Both the position numbers and the translations under genes were made by a program. A stretch of 64,000 bases of DNA from assembly GCF_945290125.1 (NCBI RefSeq), contig NZ_CALYQV010000001.1, forward strand, positions 1-64,000, read 5' to 3'. Positions 37,075 to 47,230 of the stretch are shown here, piece after piece. The notes beneath the pieces were generated by a model. It was not told the origin of the DNA. It ran no database searches and saw only the letters and a program-made list of their open reading frames with translations. Each line of letters opens with the position of its first letter. Position 1 is the first letter of the stretch. Source of the DNA: an uncultured Lactobacillus sp. Lineage in GTDB: Bacteria > Bacillota > Bacilli > Lactobacillales > Lactobacillaceae.

Positions 37075-39162
37075 ATGCCTACTAAATCAAAGCCAAAGAA
37101 ACGTAAAAAAACATTAGTAATAGTTGAGTCTCCAGCAAAGGCTAAAACTATTGAAAAATATTTGGGGCGTAATTACCGTGTTATCGCTTCAAAAGGACAC
37201 ATTCGTGACTTACCGAAATCACAGATGGGAATTGACTTCGACAATAATTACAAGCCAAAGTATATTTCAATTAGGGGTAAGGGCGATACCATTAAGGAAC
37301 TTAAGTCTGAAGCAAAAAAAGCTAAAGATGTATATTTAGCGTCTGACCCCGACCGTGAAGGTGAGGCCATCGCCTGGCATGTAGCCCATGTTCTTAATTT
37401 AGACCAAAAAGACAAAAATCGAGTTACTTTTAATGAAGTCACTAAAGATGCAGTCAAAAACAGTTTTAAAAATCCCAGAACCATCGATATGAATACTGTT
37501 AATGCCCAACAGGCTCGCAGAATTCTGGATAGAATTGTGGGATACTCTCTTTCTCCTATTTTATGGGAAAAAGTTAAAAAAGGCTTGAGTGCTGGACGTG
37601 TTCAGTCAGTTGCTTTAAAGCTAGTGATTGATCGGGAAAAAGAGATCAAGAACTTTAAGCCCCAGGAATACTGGACAATTGACGCTGAATTCAAAAAAGC
37701 GGCCAAGACTTTTAAGGGTCAATTCTGGGGGATAAACGGCAAGAAAACTGATTTGCCGAATAATGTTGCTGTACAAAAAGTTTTAACTAAAGTCGATAAA
37801 AAGAAAATTTTTCAAGTTGAGAATGTGGTTAAACGTGAACGCCGGCGCCAACCAGCTGCTCCGTTTACTACCTCCACTTTGCAGCAGGAAGCCAATAAGC
37901 GCTTGAATTATCGCACCAGAAGAACAATGAGTATTGCCCAACAATTGTATGAGGGAATCAGTCTGGGTAAGCAAGGCACTGTTGGTCTGATTACCTATAT
38001 GAGAACTGACTCCAAGCGTACTTCTCCGGTAGCACAGGCTGAAGCTTCAAAATTTTTAAACGAGAAATACGGTAAAGAATACGCAGCAAAAGGGGCTCGC
38101 CATTTTAAAAATCAAGAAGATGCTCAAGATGCCCATGAAGCAATTCGTCCAACTAGCGTCTATCGAACACCAGAGTCGCTTAAATCTGCTTTAACAACGG
38201 AACAATATCGTTTGTATAAGTTAATCTGGTCCCGCTTTTTAGCCAGTGAAATGACTCCTGCTGTATATGATACGGTAAGAGCAGATATCACTCAAAATGG
38301 GATAATTTTCAGAACTACTGGTTCTAAAATGAAATTTGCTGGGTTTACTAAGGTTTATGATAACCAGCAGGAAACCAATATTGAACTGCCGGAATTAAAT
38401 AATGGCGATGAAGTCAAATTGACTAAATCAGATAATAAGCAACATTTCACCATGCCACCTGCTAGATATACCGAAGCAAGCTTAGTTCATTCGCTAGAAG
38501 AAAATGGTGTCGGTCGGCCTTCAACTTATGCGCCTACTATTGATACAATTCAGCGTCGTTATTACGTTAAATTGGATGGTAAATCGATTGTACCAACCGA
38601 ATTGGGAGAGATCGTGGACAATTTAATTGAGCAGTTTTTCCCTGATATCGTCAATATCGATTTTACGGCCCAACTCGAAAATGACCTCGACGGAATCGAA
38701 GAGGGCAAGAAAAATTGGGTTAAAGTTATTGATGAATATTACCATCCCTTTAAAAAAGAATTAGACAAGGCCGATGCCGGTATTAAAAAGGTTCAAATTA
38801 AAGATGAGCCTGCAGGATTTAATTGTGACATTTGTGGTGCACCAATGGTTATTAAAATGGGGCGTTATGGTAAGTTTTATGCTTGTTCCCGTTTCCCTGA
38901 TTGTCGTAACACGAAAGCAATAGTGAAAAAGGTGGGCGTTACCTGTCCTAAATGTGGTAAGGGCGACGTAATTGAGAAAAAGTCTAAGCGTAATCGTAAG
39001 TTTTATGGTTGTTCGCGCTACCCGGATTGTGATTTTGTTTCTTGGGATAAACCGATTAACCGTAACTGTCCCAACTGTGGTCATTTTCTCATTGAAAAGA
39101 GAAATAAAAAGGGGCCTGTTGTTCTCTGCCCGAACGGCGATTATAAAGAAGATGCAAATTAA
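37075..39162 (+). CDS. topA: DNA topoisomerase I
   Basis: TopA relaxes negative supercoils through a covalent 5'-phosphotyrosine. The 695-residue protein has a basic N-terminal stretch, the TOPRIM domain ([30 protein letters not shown]), and the catalytic Tyr308 in [10 protein letters not shown]. Three C-terminal zinc-ribbon domains begin near CDICGAP, CPKCGKG and CPNCGHF; the last keeps CPNC but its second pair is reduced to a single LC. The ATG at 37075 has AGGAGG at 37063-37068. The dprA-topA-trmFO-xerC order is conserved in Firmicutes. Confidence 0.97.
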   Translation: MPTKSKPKKRKKTLVIVESPAKAKTIEKYLGRNYRVIASKGHIRDLPKSQMGIDFDNNYKPKYISIRGKGDTIKELKSEAKKAKDVYLASDPDREGEAIAWHVAHVLNLDQKDKNRVTFNEVTKDAVKNSFKNPRTIDMNTVNAQQARRILDRIVGYSLSPILWEKVKKGLSAGRVQSVALKLVIDREKEIKNFKPQEYWTIDAEFKKAAKTFKGQFWGINGKKTDLPNNVAVQKVLTKVDKKKIFQVENVVKRERRRQPAAPFTTSTLQQEANKRLNYRTRRTMSIAQQLYEGISLGKQGTVGLITYMRTDSKRTSPVAQAEASKFLNEKYGKEYAAKGARHFKNQEDAQDAHEAIRPTSVYRTPESLKSALTTEQYRLYKLIWSRFLASEMTPAVYDTVRADITQNGIIFRTTGSKMKFAGFTKVYDNQQETNIELPELNNGDEVKLTKSDNKQHFTMPPARYTEASLVHSLEENGVGRPSTYAPTIDTIQRRYYVKLDGKSIVPTELGEIVDNLIEQFFPDIVNIDFTAQLENDLDGIEEGKKNWVKVIDEYYHPFKKELDKADAGIKKVQIKDEPAGFNCDICGAPMVIKMGRYGKFYACSRFPDCRNTKAIVKKVGVTCPKCGKGDVIEKKSKRNRKFYGCSRYPDCDFVSWDKPINRNCPNCGHFLIEKRNKKGPVVLCPNGDYKEDAN

Positions 39163-39196
39163 TGAGAAAAATCCGCTAGAAAGTTAAATTTATGTT

Positions 39197-39230
39197 AATA
39201 TCATCAGATCATTTGTGGTTTGATGATATT
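39197..39230 (+). terminator. Possible terminator or leader hairpin between topA and trmFO
   Basis: A perfect 10-bp stem AATATCATCA/TGATGATATT (39197-39206 with 39221-39230) with a 14-base loop lies between the genes. The tail CTTGTATAT is a poor T-run, so it could be a weak topA terminator or a trmFO leader structure. Confidence 0.4.
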
Positions 39231-39272
39231 CTTGTATATAAGAAAATAATTTTAGTAAAGGAATATGATGAT

Positions 39273-40589
39273 ATGCCTGAAAAAGTAACTGTAATTGGTG
39301 GTGGCTTAGCTGGTAGTGAAGCAGCTTGGCAATTAGCCAAACGTGGAATCAAAGTTGATTTTTATGAAATGCGTCCGGAAAAAATGACTCCTGCTCACAA
39401 AACAGACCAACTGGCCGAGCTGGTATGTACCAACTCAATGCGTTCGAATCAATTGTCTAATGCGGTTGGATTATTAAAAGAAGAAATGCGGCAACTTGAT
39501 TCACTGATTATGGCGGCTGCTGATCATTCTCAAGTTCCTGCAGGAGGAGCGCTTGCAGTTGATCGGTCTGAATTTAGCGGCTATGTCACAAGCAGGTTGC
39601 ATTCTTTACCTAACATTAATTTTCACACAAAAGAGATTACACAAATCCCGTCTGACCCAATCGCCATTGTCGCTACAGGTCCTTTAACTAGTGACAAGCT
39701 TGCCGCAAAAATACAAAGGTTTTCTGGTGCAGAAAGTCTGCATTTCTTTGATGCAGCAGCTCCGATAATTGCTGCTGATTCAATCGATATGAACATCGTT
39801 TATAAGAAATCACGTTATGATAAGGGGGAGGCTGCATACTTAAACTGCCCCATGACAAAGGAAGAGTATGAGAATTTTGCGCGAGAATTAGTTAATGCCG
39901 AAACGGCTGAAGTTCACGATTTTGAAAACAGTGATGTTTTTGAAGGTTGCATGCCGATTGAGGTAATGGCAAAAAGAGGACCTAAGACAATGCTTTTTGG
40001 CCCACTTAAGCCAGTAGGGTTAGAAGATCCGACTACTGGCAAAATTCCTTATGCTGTAGTTCAGCTTAGGCAGGATAATGCAATAGCATCAATGTACAAT
40101 ATAGTTGGTTTTCAAACACATCTTAAATACGGCGAACAGAAACGGGTTTTTTCAATGATTCCCGGTCTTGCTCATGCTCGTTTTATTAGATATGGTAAAA
40201 TGCATCGCAATACTTTCATGGCTTCACCAGCAGTTTTAACGCCAGCGTATGAGGCAAAAATGCAGCCTGGCTTGTTTTTCGCCGGTCAAGTTACCGGGGT
40301 TGAAGGTTACGTTGAAAGTGCTGGCAGCGGTCTTGTTTGCGGAATTAATGCTGCCAGAAGGGCTAATGGGCAAGAACCGGTGACTTTTCCCAAATTAACT
40401 GCTTTAGGTTCGATGGCTAATTATGTCACTAGCGCGGATATTAAGCATTTTCAGCCAATGAATGCCAGCTTTGCACTGATTCCTAAACTAGAAGGACCTA
40501 AGGTCCGTAATAAGAAAGAATGTCATTTACAAATAAGCCAGAGAAGTTTAGAGAGCTTAAAGGAATTTCAACAGAAAGTATTGAATTAA
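39273..40589 (+). CDS. trmFO: Methylenetetrahydrofolate-tRNA-(uracil-5-)-methyltransferase TrmFO
   Basis: TrmFO makes m5U54 in the T loop of tRNA using methylene-tetrahydrofolate and FAD. The 438-residue protein has the FAD-binding motif [13 protein letters not shown] at 8-20, the [12 protein letters not shown] motif (Cys52), the [13 protein letters not shown] motif with the second conserved Cys, and [17 protein letters not shown]. The ATG at 39273 has AAAGGA about 10 nt upstream and matches the family start [11 protein letters not shown]. xerC begins right after its stop codon. Confidence 0.96.
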   Translation: MPEKVTVIGGGLAGSEAAWQLAKRGIKVDFYEMRPEKMTPAHKTDQLAELVCTNSMRSNQLSNAVGLLKEEMRQLDSLIMAAADHSQVPAGGALAVDRSEFSGYVTSRLHSLPNINFHTKEITQIPSDPIAIVATGPLTSDKLAAKIQRFSGAESLHFFDAAAPIIAADSIDMNIVYKKSRYDKGEAAYLNCPMTKEEYENFARELVNAETAEVHDFENSDVFEGCMPIEVMAKRGPKTMLFGPLKPVGLEDPTTGKIPYAVVQLRQDNAIASMYNIVGFQTHLKYGEQKRVFSMIPGLAHARFIRYGKMHRNTFMASPAVLTPAYEAKMQPGLFFAGQVTGVEGYVESAGSGLVCGINAARRANGQEPVTFPKLTALGSMANYVTSADIKHFQPMNASFALIPKLEGPKVRNKKECHLQISQRSLESLKEFQQKVLN

Positions 40590-41516
40590 ATGAATGAACA
40601 ACAAGATGATTTACTGGCTCTTTTTACCGCATATTTACGTAATGAGCGTCAGTACAGCCCTAAAACAATTAGCTCCTATCAAACCGACTTAAAATCTGCA
40701 AAAAGGTTTTGGCAGGATTCGGGAGGATTTAACGGCTGGGAAAAAATAGGTAGAAGAGACATTGAAATATATCTGCAGCACTTAGCCGATCAAAATTTAG
40801 CGCGTTCGACACAGTCGCGGAAGATGTCTAGCCTTAGGTCTTTCTACCGCTTTTTAACCAAACGCAAAATTGTTAAAATAGATCCGACACAGACCATAAT
40901 TCTACGTGCCAAAGAGCGCAAATTACCTCAGTTCTTTTATGCTCCTGAACTTAAGCAGGTTTTTGACTCATTATCTGGAACTGACCCGTTAACTTTGCGT
41001 AACTTGGCATTACTTGAATTGTTTTATACTACGGGGATGAGGGTCAGTGAAGTAAGCAATTTAAAAAGAAAACAAATAGATTTAGATTTAAAGATAATTT
41101 TAGTTCATGGTAAGGGTAATAAAGATCGGTATGTTGCTTTTGACGATCAGACTAAAGCTGCTTTGGTCAAGTACTTGGAAGATGGTCGCAAGCAACTTTT
41201 AAATGATCGGGAAGATTTAGACTATGTATTTCTAAACAAAACAGGAAAGCGGCTAACAGAACGTGGTATCGAGTATATCATGCAAAAAGTTTTCAATGGA
41301 GCTGGAATTAATGGTAAAGTACATCCGCACGAGTTGCGCCATTCATTTGCAACGGCAATGTTGAATAACGGCGCCGACTTGCGTAGTGTACAAGAACTCT
41401 TAGGCCATGATAATTTGTCAACAACTCAAATATATACGCATGTAACTATGAGTCATTTGCAGGCAAACTATGAAAAATACTTTGCTCGCAACGATAAGAA
41501 AGATGAGGCAAAATAA
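40590..41516 (+). CDS. xerC: Site-specific tyrosine recombinase XerC
   Basis: XerC pairs with XerD to recombine dif sites and resolve chromosome dimers. The 308-residue protein has the SAM-like N domain and all catalytic residues: Arg151 (TTGMRVSE), Lys175, His247-x2-Arg250 (HPHELRHSFATAML), His273 (LGHDNLSTTQ) and Tyr282. It starts immediately after the trmFO stop and overlaps hslV by one base. This is the codV/xerC position of Bacillus, so the identity is secure. Confidence 0.96.
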   Translation: MNEQQDDLLALFTAYLRNERQYSPKTISSYQTDLKSAKRFWQDSGGFNGWEKIGRRDIEIYLQHLADQNLARSTQSRKMSSLRSFYRFLTKRKIVKIDPTQTIILRAKERKLPQFFYAPELKQVFDSLSGTDPLTLRNLALLELFYTTGMRVSEVSNLKRKQIDLDLKIILVHGKGNKDRYVAFDDQTKAALVKYLEDGRKQLLNDREDLDYVFLNKTGKRLTERGIEYIMQKVFNGAGINGKVHPHELRHSFATAMLNNGADLRSVQELLGHDNLSTTQIYTHVTMSHLQANYEKYFARNDKKDEAK

Positions 41517-42040
41517 TGACAACAATATGTTCAGTAAAATTTAATGGTAAAACCGCAATTGCTGGTGATGGCCAGGTTACTTTAGGAGAAAAAGTAATAG
41601 CCAAAGCTACTGCTAAAAAAATAAGACGTATTTATCATGATCAAGTGGTAATTGGTTTTGCTGGTGGTGTAGCTGATGCTGTCAGTTTGCAGGATATGCT
41701 TGAAGGTAAACTGGAAGCTTTTGGTGGAGATTTACGCAGGGCAGCCGTTGAAATGGCCCAAGCTTGGCGTAAAGATGCAACTTTGCAAAAGCTGGAAGCA
41801 ATGCTGATTGCGTTTAATGAAAAAGATCTTTTGCTAATCTCGGGAAACGGTGAAGTGCTTGAACCCGATGAAAATGTAGTGGCGATTGGTTCTGGCGGAA
41901 ATTTTGCCCAAGCAGCCGCAATTGCAATGACCAGACATTCCTCTAATATGACTGCCAGTGAAATTGCTCATGAAGCAGTTGAAATAGCCTCTGAAATTGA
42001 TATCTTCACTGATGATCAGATTATCACAGATGAATTGTAA
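41516..42040 (+). CDS. hslV: ATP-dependent protease subunit HslV (ClpQ)
   Basis: HslV is the proteasome-like peptidase of the HslUV complex. The 174-residue protein begins MTTICSVKFNGKTAIAGDGQ, so removal of Met would expose the catalytic Thr2. GFAGGVADA and AIGSGGNFAQAAA match the conserved core. The ATG overlaps the xerC stop; hslU follows after 18 bases. Confidence 0.96.
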   Translation: MTTICSVKFNGKTAIAGDGQVTLGEKVIAKATAKKIRRIYHDQVVIGFAGGVADAVSLQDMLEGKLEAFGGDLRRAAVEMAQAWRKDATLQKLEAMLIAFNEKDLLLISGNGEVLEPDENVVAIGSGGNFAQAAAIAMTRHSSNMTASEIAHEAVEIASEIDIFTDDQIITDEL

Positions 42041-42058
42041 TAACGGAGCGAAAAAAAT

Positions 42059-43468
42059 ATGGAAACCAAAACACCTAAACAAATAGTTAACTTACTTAAT
42101 GAATATATAATAGGGCAGGATGAGGCCAAGAAAGCAGTTGCTGTTGCTTTGTATAATCGTTATCGCCGAATGCAACTACCAAAGAAAATGCAAGAGGACA
42201 TTACCCCCAAGAATTTGTTAATGGCTGGCCCTACTGGTGTTGGTAAAACAGAAATTGCCAGAAGATTGGCCGCAATTGTCAACGCCCCGTTTGTTAAGGT
42301 AGAAGCTACAAAATTTACTGAAGTTGGTTATGTGGGCCGTGATGTGGAATCGATGGTCCGCGATTTGGTCAATGAAGCGGTTCGTATGAAAGAAAAGGAT
42401 CAATTTGACCATGTTCGTCCTCAGGCAGCTAAAGAAGCCAATAAAATTTTAGTACGCTTGCTTGTACCCGGAATTAAGCGTGATAAGCGAAAGAATCAAA
42501 TGCAGGAATGGCAAGACATGATGTCAATGATTATGGCGGCTGGTCAAAGCAATGATCAGACTGCGCCAGCAGATCAAGAAGAGATAACAGATGATATTCG
42601 CAATGAGAGATTGACTGTTTCAGAACAGTTAAATAAAGGTCTGCTTGAAAATCGTGAGGTTACAATCGAAGTTGACCAGGCTCCAAAGGTTAATCCGATG
42701 GGTGACATGATGGGGCAAATGGGAATAGACATGAGTTCAATGCTTAATGATTTAGTACCTAAGAAGAAAATCAAGCGAACACTTCCTGTCAAAGATGCCC
42801 GGGAAGTTTTAATTCAGCAAGAATCCCGCAAAATGATTGATTATGATTCTCTTTATCAAAAGGCAATTGAACGTACCGCCAATAATGGGATCATTTTTAT
42901 TGATGAAATTGATAAGATTACAGCTGGTAACCAAAAAACTTCTGGAGAAGTATCGCGTGAAGGTGTGCAAAGAGACATTTTGCCAATTGTTGAAGGCTCA
43001 ACAGTTCAGACGAAATATGGCCCGGTAACTACAGACCATATTCTCTTCATTGCAGCTGGCGCTTTTTCAGAGTCCAAGCCGAGTGATCTTATCCCCGAAT
43101 TACAAGGACGTTTTCCAATTAGAGTGGAACTTAATGCCTTGTCAAAAGATGACTTCGTCAAAATCCTTAAGGACCCTGAAGACTCATTATTAGAGCAATA
43201 TGTAGCACTGATGAAAGCCGATGGAATTAAGTTAGTCTTTACACAAGAAGCAGTTGAGCGGATTGCGCAAATTGCTTACGATGTCAACCAAGGAACAGAT
43301 AATATTGGTGCCAGACGGTTGTCAACAATTCTTGAGAAATTACTGGAAGATGTCTTATACGAAGGCCCGGACATGACGATGGGAGAAATTACAGTAACTG
43401 AAGCATATGTTAATGAAAAACTTAGTGATATAATAACAAATAAAGATCTAACTAAGTTCATTCTTTAA
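42059..43468 (+). CDS. hslU: HslUV protease ATPase subunit HslU (ClpY)
   Basis: HslU unfolds substrates for HslV. The 469-residue AAA+ protein has Walker A GPTGVGKT at 57-64, the GYVGRDVESMVRDL pore motif, a Met- and Gln-rich I domain (about 145-240), Walker B IIFIDEIDKI, and a C-terminal tail ending in a hydrophobic residue suitable for docking on HslV. In Bacillus codY follows here; in this window galM follows instead. Confidence 0.96.
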   Translation: METKTPKQIVNLLNEYIIGQDEAKKAVAVALYNRYRRMQLPKKMQEDITPKNLLMAGPTGVGKTEIARRLAAIVNAPFVKVEATKFTEVGYVGRDVESMVRDLVNEAVRMKEKDQFDHVRPQAAKEANKILVRLLVPGIKRDKRKNQMQEWQDMMSMIMAAGQSNDQTAPADQEEITDDIRNERLTVSEQLNKGLLENREVTIEVDQAPKVNPMGDMMGQMGIDMSSMLNDLVPKKKIKRTLPVKDAREVLIQQESRKMIDYDSLYQKAIERTANNGIIFIDEIDKITAGNQKTSGEVSREGVQRDILPIVEGSTVQTKYGPVTTDHILFIAAGAFSESKPSDLIPELQGRFPIRVELNALSKDDFVKILKDPEDSLLEQYVALMKADGIKLVFTQEAVERIAQIAYDVNQGTDNIGARRLSTILEKLLEDVLYEGPDMTMGEITVTEAYVNEKLSDIITNKDLTKFIL

Positions 43469-43486
43469 CAAAGGTGATGATTAAAC

Positions 43487-44377
43487 ATGAATTACACTAT
43501 CAAAAATAGCATTCTTAAAGTTGAAATTGCTAGTAAGGGTGCTGAAGTGCAAAGTGTAAAAAGTTTACATAGTGGATATGAATATATTTGGCAAGCAGAT
43601 CCTCAAGTTTGGAATAGACATGCACCTGTTCTTTTTCCCATAGTTGGAAGACTAAAAAATGACGAATACACTTACCAAGGAAAAACCTATCATTTAACTC
43701 AACATGGTTTTGCCCGTGATTTAGAGTTTAAAGTGGTAAGTCATACAGATGAAAGTATTACATTTTTGCTGACTGATTCTGAAGCGACCCGGAAAGTTTA
43801 TCCCTTTAAGTTTGAATTGCGGGTAAATTATAATTTACTCAATAATCTATTGGAAGAAAACTTTACCGTTGTTAACAAAACGGATGTCGAAATGATATTT
43901 GGTATTGGTGGTCATCCTGGATTTAATATCCCTACAAGTAATACTTTAACCAAGGAAGACTTTTACTTTAGTACCAAACCTTCTCGTGCACGTGTTCATA
44001 TCCCTTTGAAAGGTGCATATTTGGACTGGCCTAATCGGTCATTGGCTTCTACTAACAGCTTAATTACTCTTAGCGATCATCTGTTTAAAAATGACGCGCT
44101 AATTTTTCAAATGCGGGGACACGATAATAGAGTATCTTTAAAAACTGATGCTAATAATTTTCATGTAAATGTGTGGTTGCGAGATGCACCATTTGTGGGC
44201 GTGTGGTCACAATCTCCAACAACTGCCGATTATGTCTGTATTGAACCATGGTGGGGGATAGCAGACCGTGCTGATGCCAACCAAAAGCTGGAAGAAAAAT
44301 ATGGTATGAACCATCTTGCAGCTGGAGGAACCTTTACAGCTGGTTTTAGCATGGCTTTCCATGATCAAGATGAATAA
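43487..44377 (+). CDS. Aldose 1-epimerase-like protein (LacX/GalM family)
   Basis: The 296-residue protein has the galactose-mutarotase fold with HAPVLFPIVGRLKNDEY near the N terminus, the catalytic-type His in GHPGFN and an acidic residue in YVCIEPWWGIADR. It resembles the LacX-like subgroup of aldose 1-epimerases rather than classical GalM, so the sugar specificity is unknown. An AAGGTGATG site precedes the ATG. It has its own terminator downstream. Confidence 0.85.
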   Translation: MNYTIKNSILKVEIASKGAEVQSVKSLHSGYEYIWQADPQVWNRHAPVLFPIVGRLKNDEYTYQGKTYHLTQHGFARDLEFKVVSHTDESITFLLTDSEATRKVYPFKFELRVNYNLLNNLLEENFTVVNKTDVEMIFGIGGHPGFNIPTSNTLTKEDFYFSTKPSRARVHIPLKGAYLDWPNRSLASTNSLITLSDHLFKNDALIFQMRGHDNRVSLKTDANNFHVNVWLRDAPFVGVWSQSPTTADYVCIEPWWGIADRADANQKLEEKYGMNHLAAGGTFTAGFSMAFHDQDE

Positions 44378-44402
44378 TTTTTTAGTTTAAGATAGCAAAA
44401 GA

Positions 44403-44425
44403 GGAAGTACGAGACTTCCTTTTTT
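44403..44425 (+). terminator. Terminator after galM
   Basis: GGAAGT pairs with ACTTCC (44403-44408 with 44414-44419) around a short loop, with an A-rich left flank and a T-run right flank. Confidence 0.8.
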
Positions 44426-44451
44426 CATGCCTTAAAAATAAAAAACAAATA

Positions 44452-44480
44452 TTGCGAACAAATGTTCATAAGTTTATAAT
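44452..44480 (+). promoter_or_regulatory. Strong promoter overlapped by a LexA-like SOS box
   Basis: TTGCGA (44452-44457) and TATAAT (44475-44480) are exactly 17 bases apart. Inside lies CGAAC-AAAT-GTTCA (44455-44468), 13 of 14 positions of the B. subtilis LexA/DinR box CGAACRNRYGTTYC. It points rightward, antisense to plsY, with no plus-strand gene until parE at 45257. What it transcribes is unknown. Confidence 0.55.
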
Positions 44481-44486
44481 GAAATA

Positions 44487-44505
44487 GCTAGCTGCTGAAG
44501 CTAGC
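44487..44505. terminator. Hairpin between galM and plsY
   Basis: GCTAGCT pairs with AGCTAGC (44487-44493 with 44499-44505) around loop GCTGA. On the minus strand it may terminate plsY. On the plus strand it would lie at the very 5' end of the transcript from the promoter at 44452-44480. Neither side has a strong T-run. Confidence 0.4.
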
Positions 44506-44525
44506 CGTATTTATTTTAATGGTAT

Positions 44526-45161
44526 TTATAGTTGGTGGTGTCTTTTCTTATACCAAAACCACAAGCCAAAGGGAATTATGTTTTCTTGGTGCTGTAATAA
44601 GCGCTTAATATTGCTTCTGTGACGAATAAACAAGATAATCATGATGCAGCCGACAATAATTTCCAAAAAAACATCATGAAAAAAGAAAGTTGTAATAAAT
44701 ATCAAAACTACAGCAATCAGGCTTGAAAGACTTACATAAGACGTGATAAAAACTAATGGTAGAAAAATAAGAGCGCAAATGCCGAAAAACTTGAGATTAT
44801 AACCTAAAAAGAGCCCGGCACTGGTTGCTACAGCTTTTCCGCCCTTAAATTTGAGAAAAATAGAGAATGTGTGTCCCAAGATCGCCAGGCCACCACATAT
44901 TAGCAGAACATATTTGGGCATATTAAGATGAAATATCCTGGGTAAGTTGGTAGCGAGAGTTCCTTTTAAAACATCAACGATGAGAACCACACTGCCGGCA
45001 AATGGTCCGAAGACGCGAAAAGAGTTGGTGGTGCCAATGTTACCGGAGCCATAGTCTCTAATATCTTCAGCAAAAAAGATCTTACCGACAATCACACCTG
45101 TAGGAAATGACCCTATTAAATATGCTAGAATAAATATCAGAATTAAATTTAAATTTATCAT
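44526..45161 (-). CDS. plsY: Glycerol-3-phosphate acyltransferase PlsY
   Basis: PlsY transfers the acyl group from acyl phosphate to glycerol 3-phosphate, the first step of phospholipid synthesis with PlsX. The 211-residue protein has five membrane segments with the conserved loops YLIGSFPTGVIVGK, DYGSGNIGTTNSFRVFG and FKGGKAVATSAG. The encoded strand is minus, divergent from parE; the plsY-parE arrangement is conserved in Firmicutes. Confidence 0.95.
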   Translation of the reverse strand: MINLNLILIFILAYLIGSFPTGVIVGKIFFAEDIRDYGSGNIGTTNSFRVFGPFAGSVVLIVDVLKGTLATNLPRIFHLNMPKYVLLICGGLAILGHTFSIFLKFKGGKAVATSAGLFLGYNLKFFGICALIFLPLVFITSYVSLSSLIAVVLIFITTFFFHDVFLEIIVGCIMIILFIRHRSNIKRLLQHQENIIPFGLWFWYKKRHHQL

Positions 45162-45256
45162 TTTTATCCCACTCTCTTAAAGTCTAATGCTATTTTAGCA
45201 GAGATTATTGCGTTTGCGGGCTAAATAATAAATGATTTTTAACTGGAGGAGTCTAT

Positions 45257-47215
45257 TTGGTTAAAACAAATAAAAAAATAAATTCTTATGATGACTCATC
45301 AATTCAGATTCTTCATGGTCTGGAAGCCGTGCGTAAACGTCCGGGCATGTACATTGGCTCAACCGATGTGCATGGCTTAAACCAGCTAGTTTATGAAATT
45401 GTAGATAACTCGGTTGATGAAGCAATGGCCGGATTCGGTAACGAAATTGATGTGACGATTCATAAAGATAACAGTGTAACGGTCCGTGACTTTGGCCGGG
45501 GTATGCCTACTGGAATGCATAAGTCGGGTAAACCAACTATCGAAGTCATCTTAACCGTTTTACACGCTGGGGGTAAGTTTACCGAGCAAAACTATAAAAC
45601 CTCAGGTGGGCTTCATGGTGTTGGATCCTCTGTGGTTAATGCTCTTTCCAGTTATATGGCTGTCAAAGTTGTGCGAGAAGGCACTGCCTATGAAGAAGAG
45701 TTCAAAGATGGTGGTCATCCAGTTGGGACTTTAAAATGTTTGGGTAAAACTAAAGAGCCGACAGGAACTACCATTACTTTTAAACCTGATGAAAAAATCT
45801 TTTCAACAATCAGATATAAATATGAAACTATTCAAGAGCGCATCAGGGAGTCTGCTTTTCTGTTAAAGGGCGTACGCTTTGTTTTAACTGACGAACGTGA
45901 ACCCGAACATCATGATGACTTTAAATATGATGATGGCATTAAAGCTTTTGTCTCATATCTCAATGAGGGCAAAGATTCTTTAAGCGATGTTTTTTATTTT
46001 TCCGGAAAACAAGATGAAATTGAAGTTGAGTTTAGCGGTCAATACAGTGACAGCTACTCAGAAAATCTGGTTTCTTTTGTTAATAATGTGCGCACTTCAG
46101 ACGGTGGCACTCACGAAGTAGGTGCCCGTAGTGGCTTTACGCGTGCTTTTAACGACTATGCTAAAAAGCAGGGCTTGTTAGGGAAAAAAGATAAAAACAT
46201 TGACGGGTCGGATTATCGCGAGGGCTTAAGCGCTGTGTTATCAGTCAAGATCCCTGAAGAGCTGTTGGAGTTTGAAGGGCAGACTAAAGGTAAACTGGGC
46301 ACTCCGCAAGCAAGATCTGTTGTTGATGCAATCGTTTATGAAAAAATGTCATACTACCTGATGGAAAAAGGCGAGTTGGCGCAAGAGCTGGTAAAAAAGG
46401 CGCAAAGAGCAAGGGATGCTCGTGAAGCTGCCAAAAAAGCGCGCAATGAAAGTCGAAATGGTAAAAAGCGGCGCAAAAAAGAAGTTCTTTCAGGTAAGTT
46501 AACTCCGGCACAATCGCGTAACCCCAAAAAGAACGAATTGTTTTTGGTTGAGGGTGATTCAGCTGGTGGTTCCGCAAAACAGGGTAGAGACCGTAAGTTC
46601 CAGGCAATCTTGCCTTTACGTGGCAAAGTTTTGAACACCCAAAAAGCCAAGCTTCAGGATATTTTTAAGAATGAAGAGATTAACACTATGATCTATACTA
46701 TCGGTGCTGGAGTCGGAACCGAATTTAACGTTGAAGACTCCAATTACGATAAGGTAATTATCATGACGGATGCCGATGATGATGGTGCCCATATTCAGAT
46801 TTTGTTGTTAACCTTTTTCTACCGTTATATGAGGCCAATGATTGAACACGGTAAAGTTTATATTGCCCTGCCTCCTCTTTATCGTCTGCAAAAAGGTCGT
46901 GGTAAAAAGGCCCAAGTACAATATTCCTGGACCGATGAAGAGCTTGCGGCCGCTGAAAAGAAAATGGGTCGGGGTTATACTTTGCAGCGATTTAAGGGAC
47001 TGGGAGAAATGAATGCCGAACAGTTGTGGCAAACAACCATGGATCCGGAAACCAGACTGCTTATTCGTGTCAAAATCGATGATGCTGCTTTGGCAGAACG
47101 TCGAGTTACCACGTTAATGGGAGATAAGGCTGGAGCCAGACGAAAATGGATTGAAGAGAATGTTAAGTTTAGATTAGGCGATAACAGTTCAATTTTAGAA
47201 GAAGAAAATGAATAA
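45257..47215 (+). CDS. parE: DNA topoisomerase IV subunit B
   Basis: ParE is the ATPase subunit of topoisomerase IV, which decatenates sister chromosomes. The 652-residue protein has the GHKL ATPase motifs (VDNSVDEAMAG, GGLHGVGSSVVNAL), a transducer domain and the TOPRIM motif EGDSAGGSAKQGRDR, with DADDDGAHI. The TTG start at 45257 follows CTGGAGGAG. The adjacency to parC and plsY identifies it as ParE rather than GyrB. It is about 7 kb from the dif site where the enzyme is expected to act. Confidence 0.95.
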   Translation: MVKTNKKINSYDDSSIQILHGLEAVRKRPGMYIGSTDVHGLNQLVYEIVDNSVDEAMAGFGNEIDVTIHKDNSVTVRDFGRGMPTGMHKSGKPTIEVILTVLHAGGKFTEQNYKTSGGLHGVGSSVVNALSSYMAVKVVREGTAYEEEFKDGGHPVGTLKCLGKTKEPTGTTITFKPDEKIFSTIRYKYETIQERIRESAFLLKGVRFVLTDEREPEHHDDFKYDDGIKAFVSYLNEGKDSLSDVFYFSGKQDEIEVEFSGQYSDSYSENLVSFVNNVRTSDGGTHEVGARSGFTRAFNDYAKKQGLLGKKDKNIDGSDYREGLSAVLSVKIPEELLEFEGQTKGKLGTPQARSVVDAIVYEKMSYYLMEKGELAQELVKKAQRARDAREAAKKARNESRNGKKRRKKEVLSGKLTPAQSRNPKKNELFLVEGDSAGGSAKQGRDRKFQAILPLRGKVLNTQKAKLQDIFKNEEINTMIYTIGAGVGTEFNVEDSNYDKVIIMTDADDDGAHIQILLLTFFYRYMRPMIEHGKVYIALPPLYRLQKGRGKKAQVQYSWTDEELAAAEKKMGRGYTLQRFKGLGEMNAEQLWQTTMDPETRLLIRVKIDDAALAERRVTTLMGDKAGARRKWIEENVKFRLGDNSSILEEENE

Positions 47216-47230
47216 AGAGGTTTTTGATTA

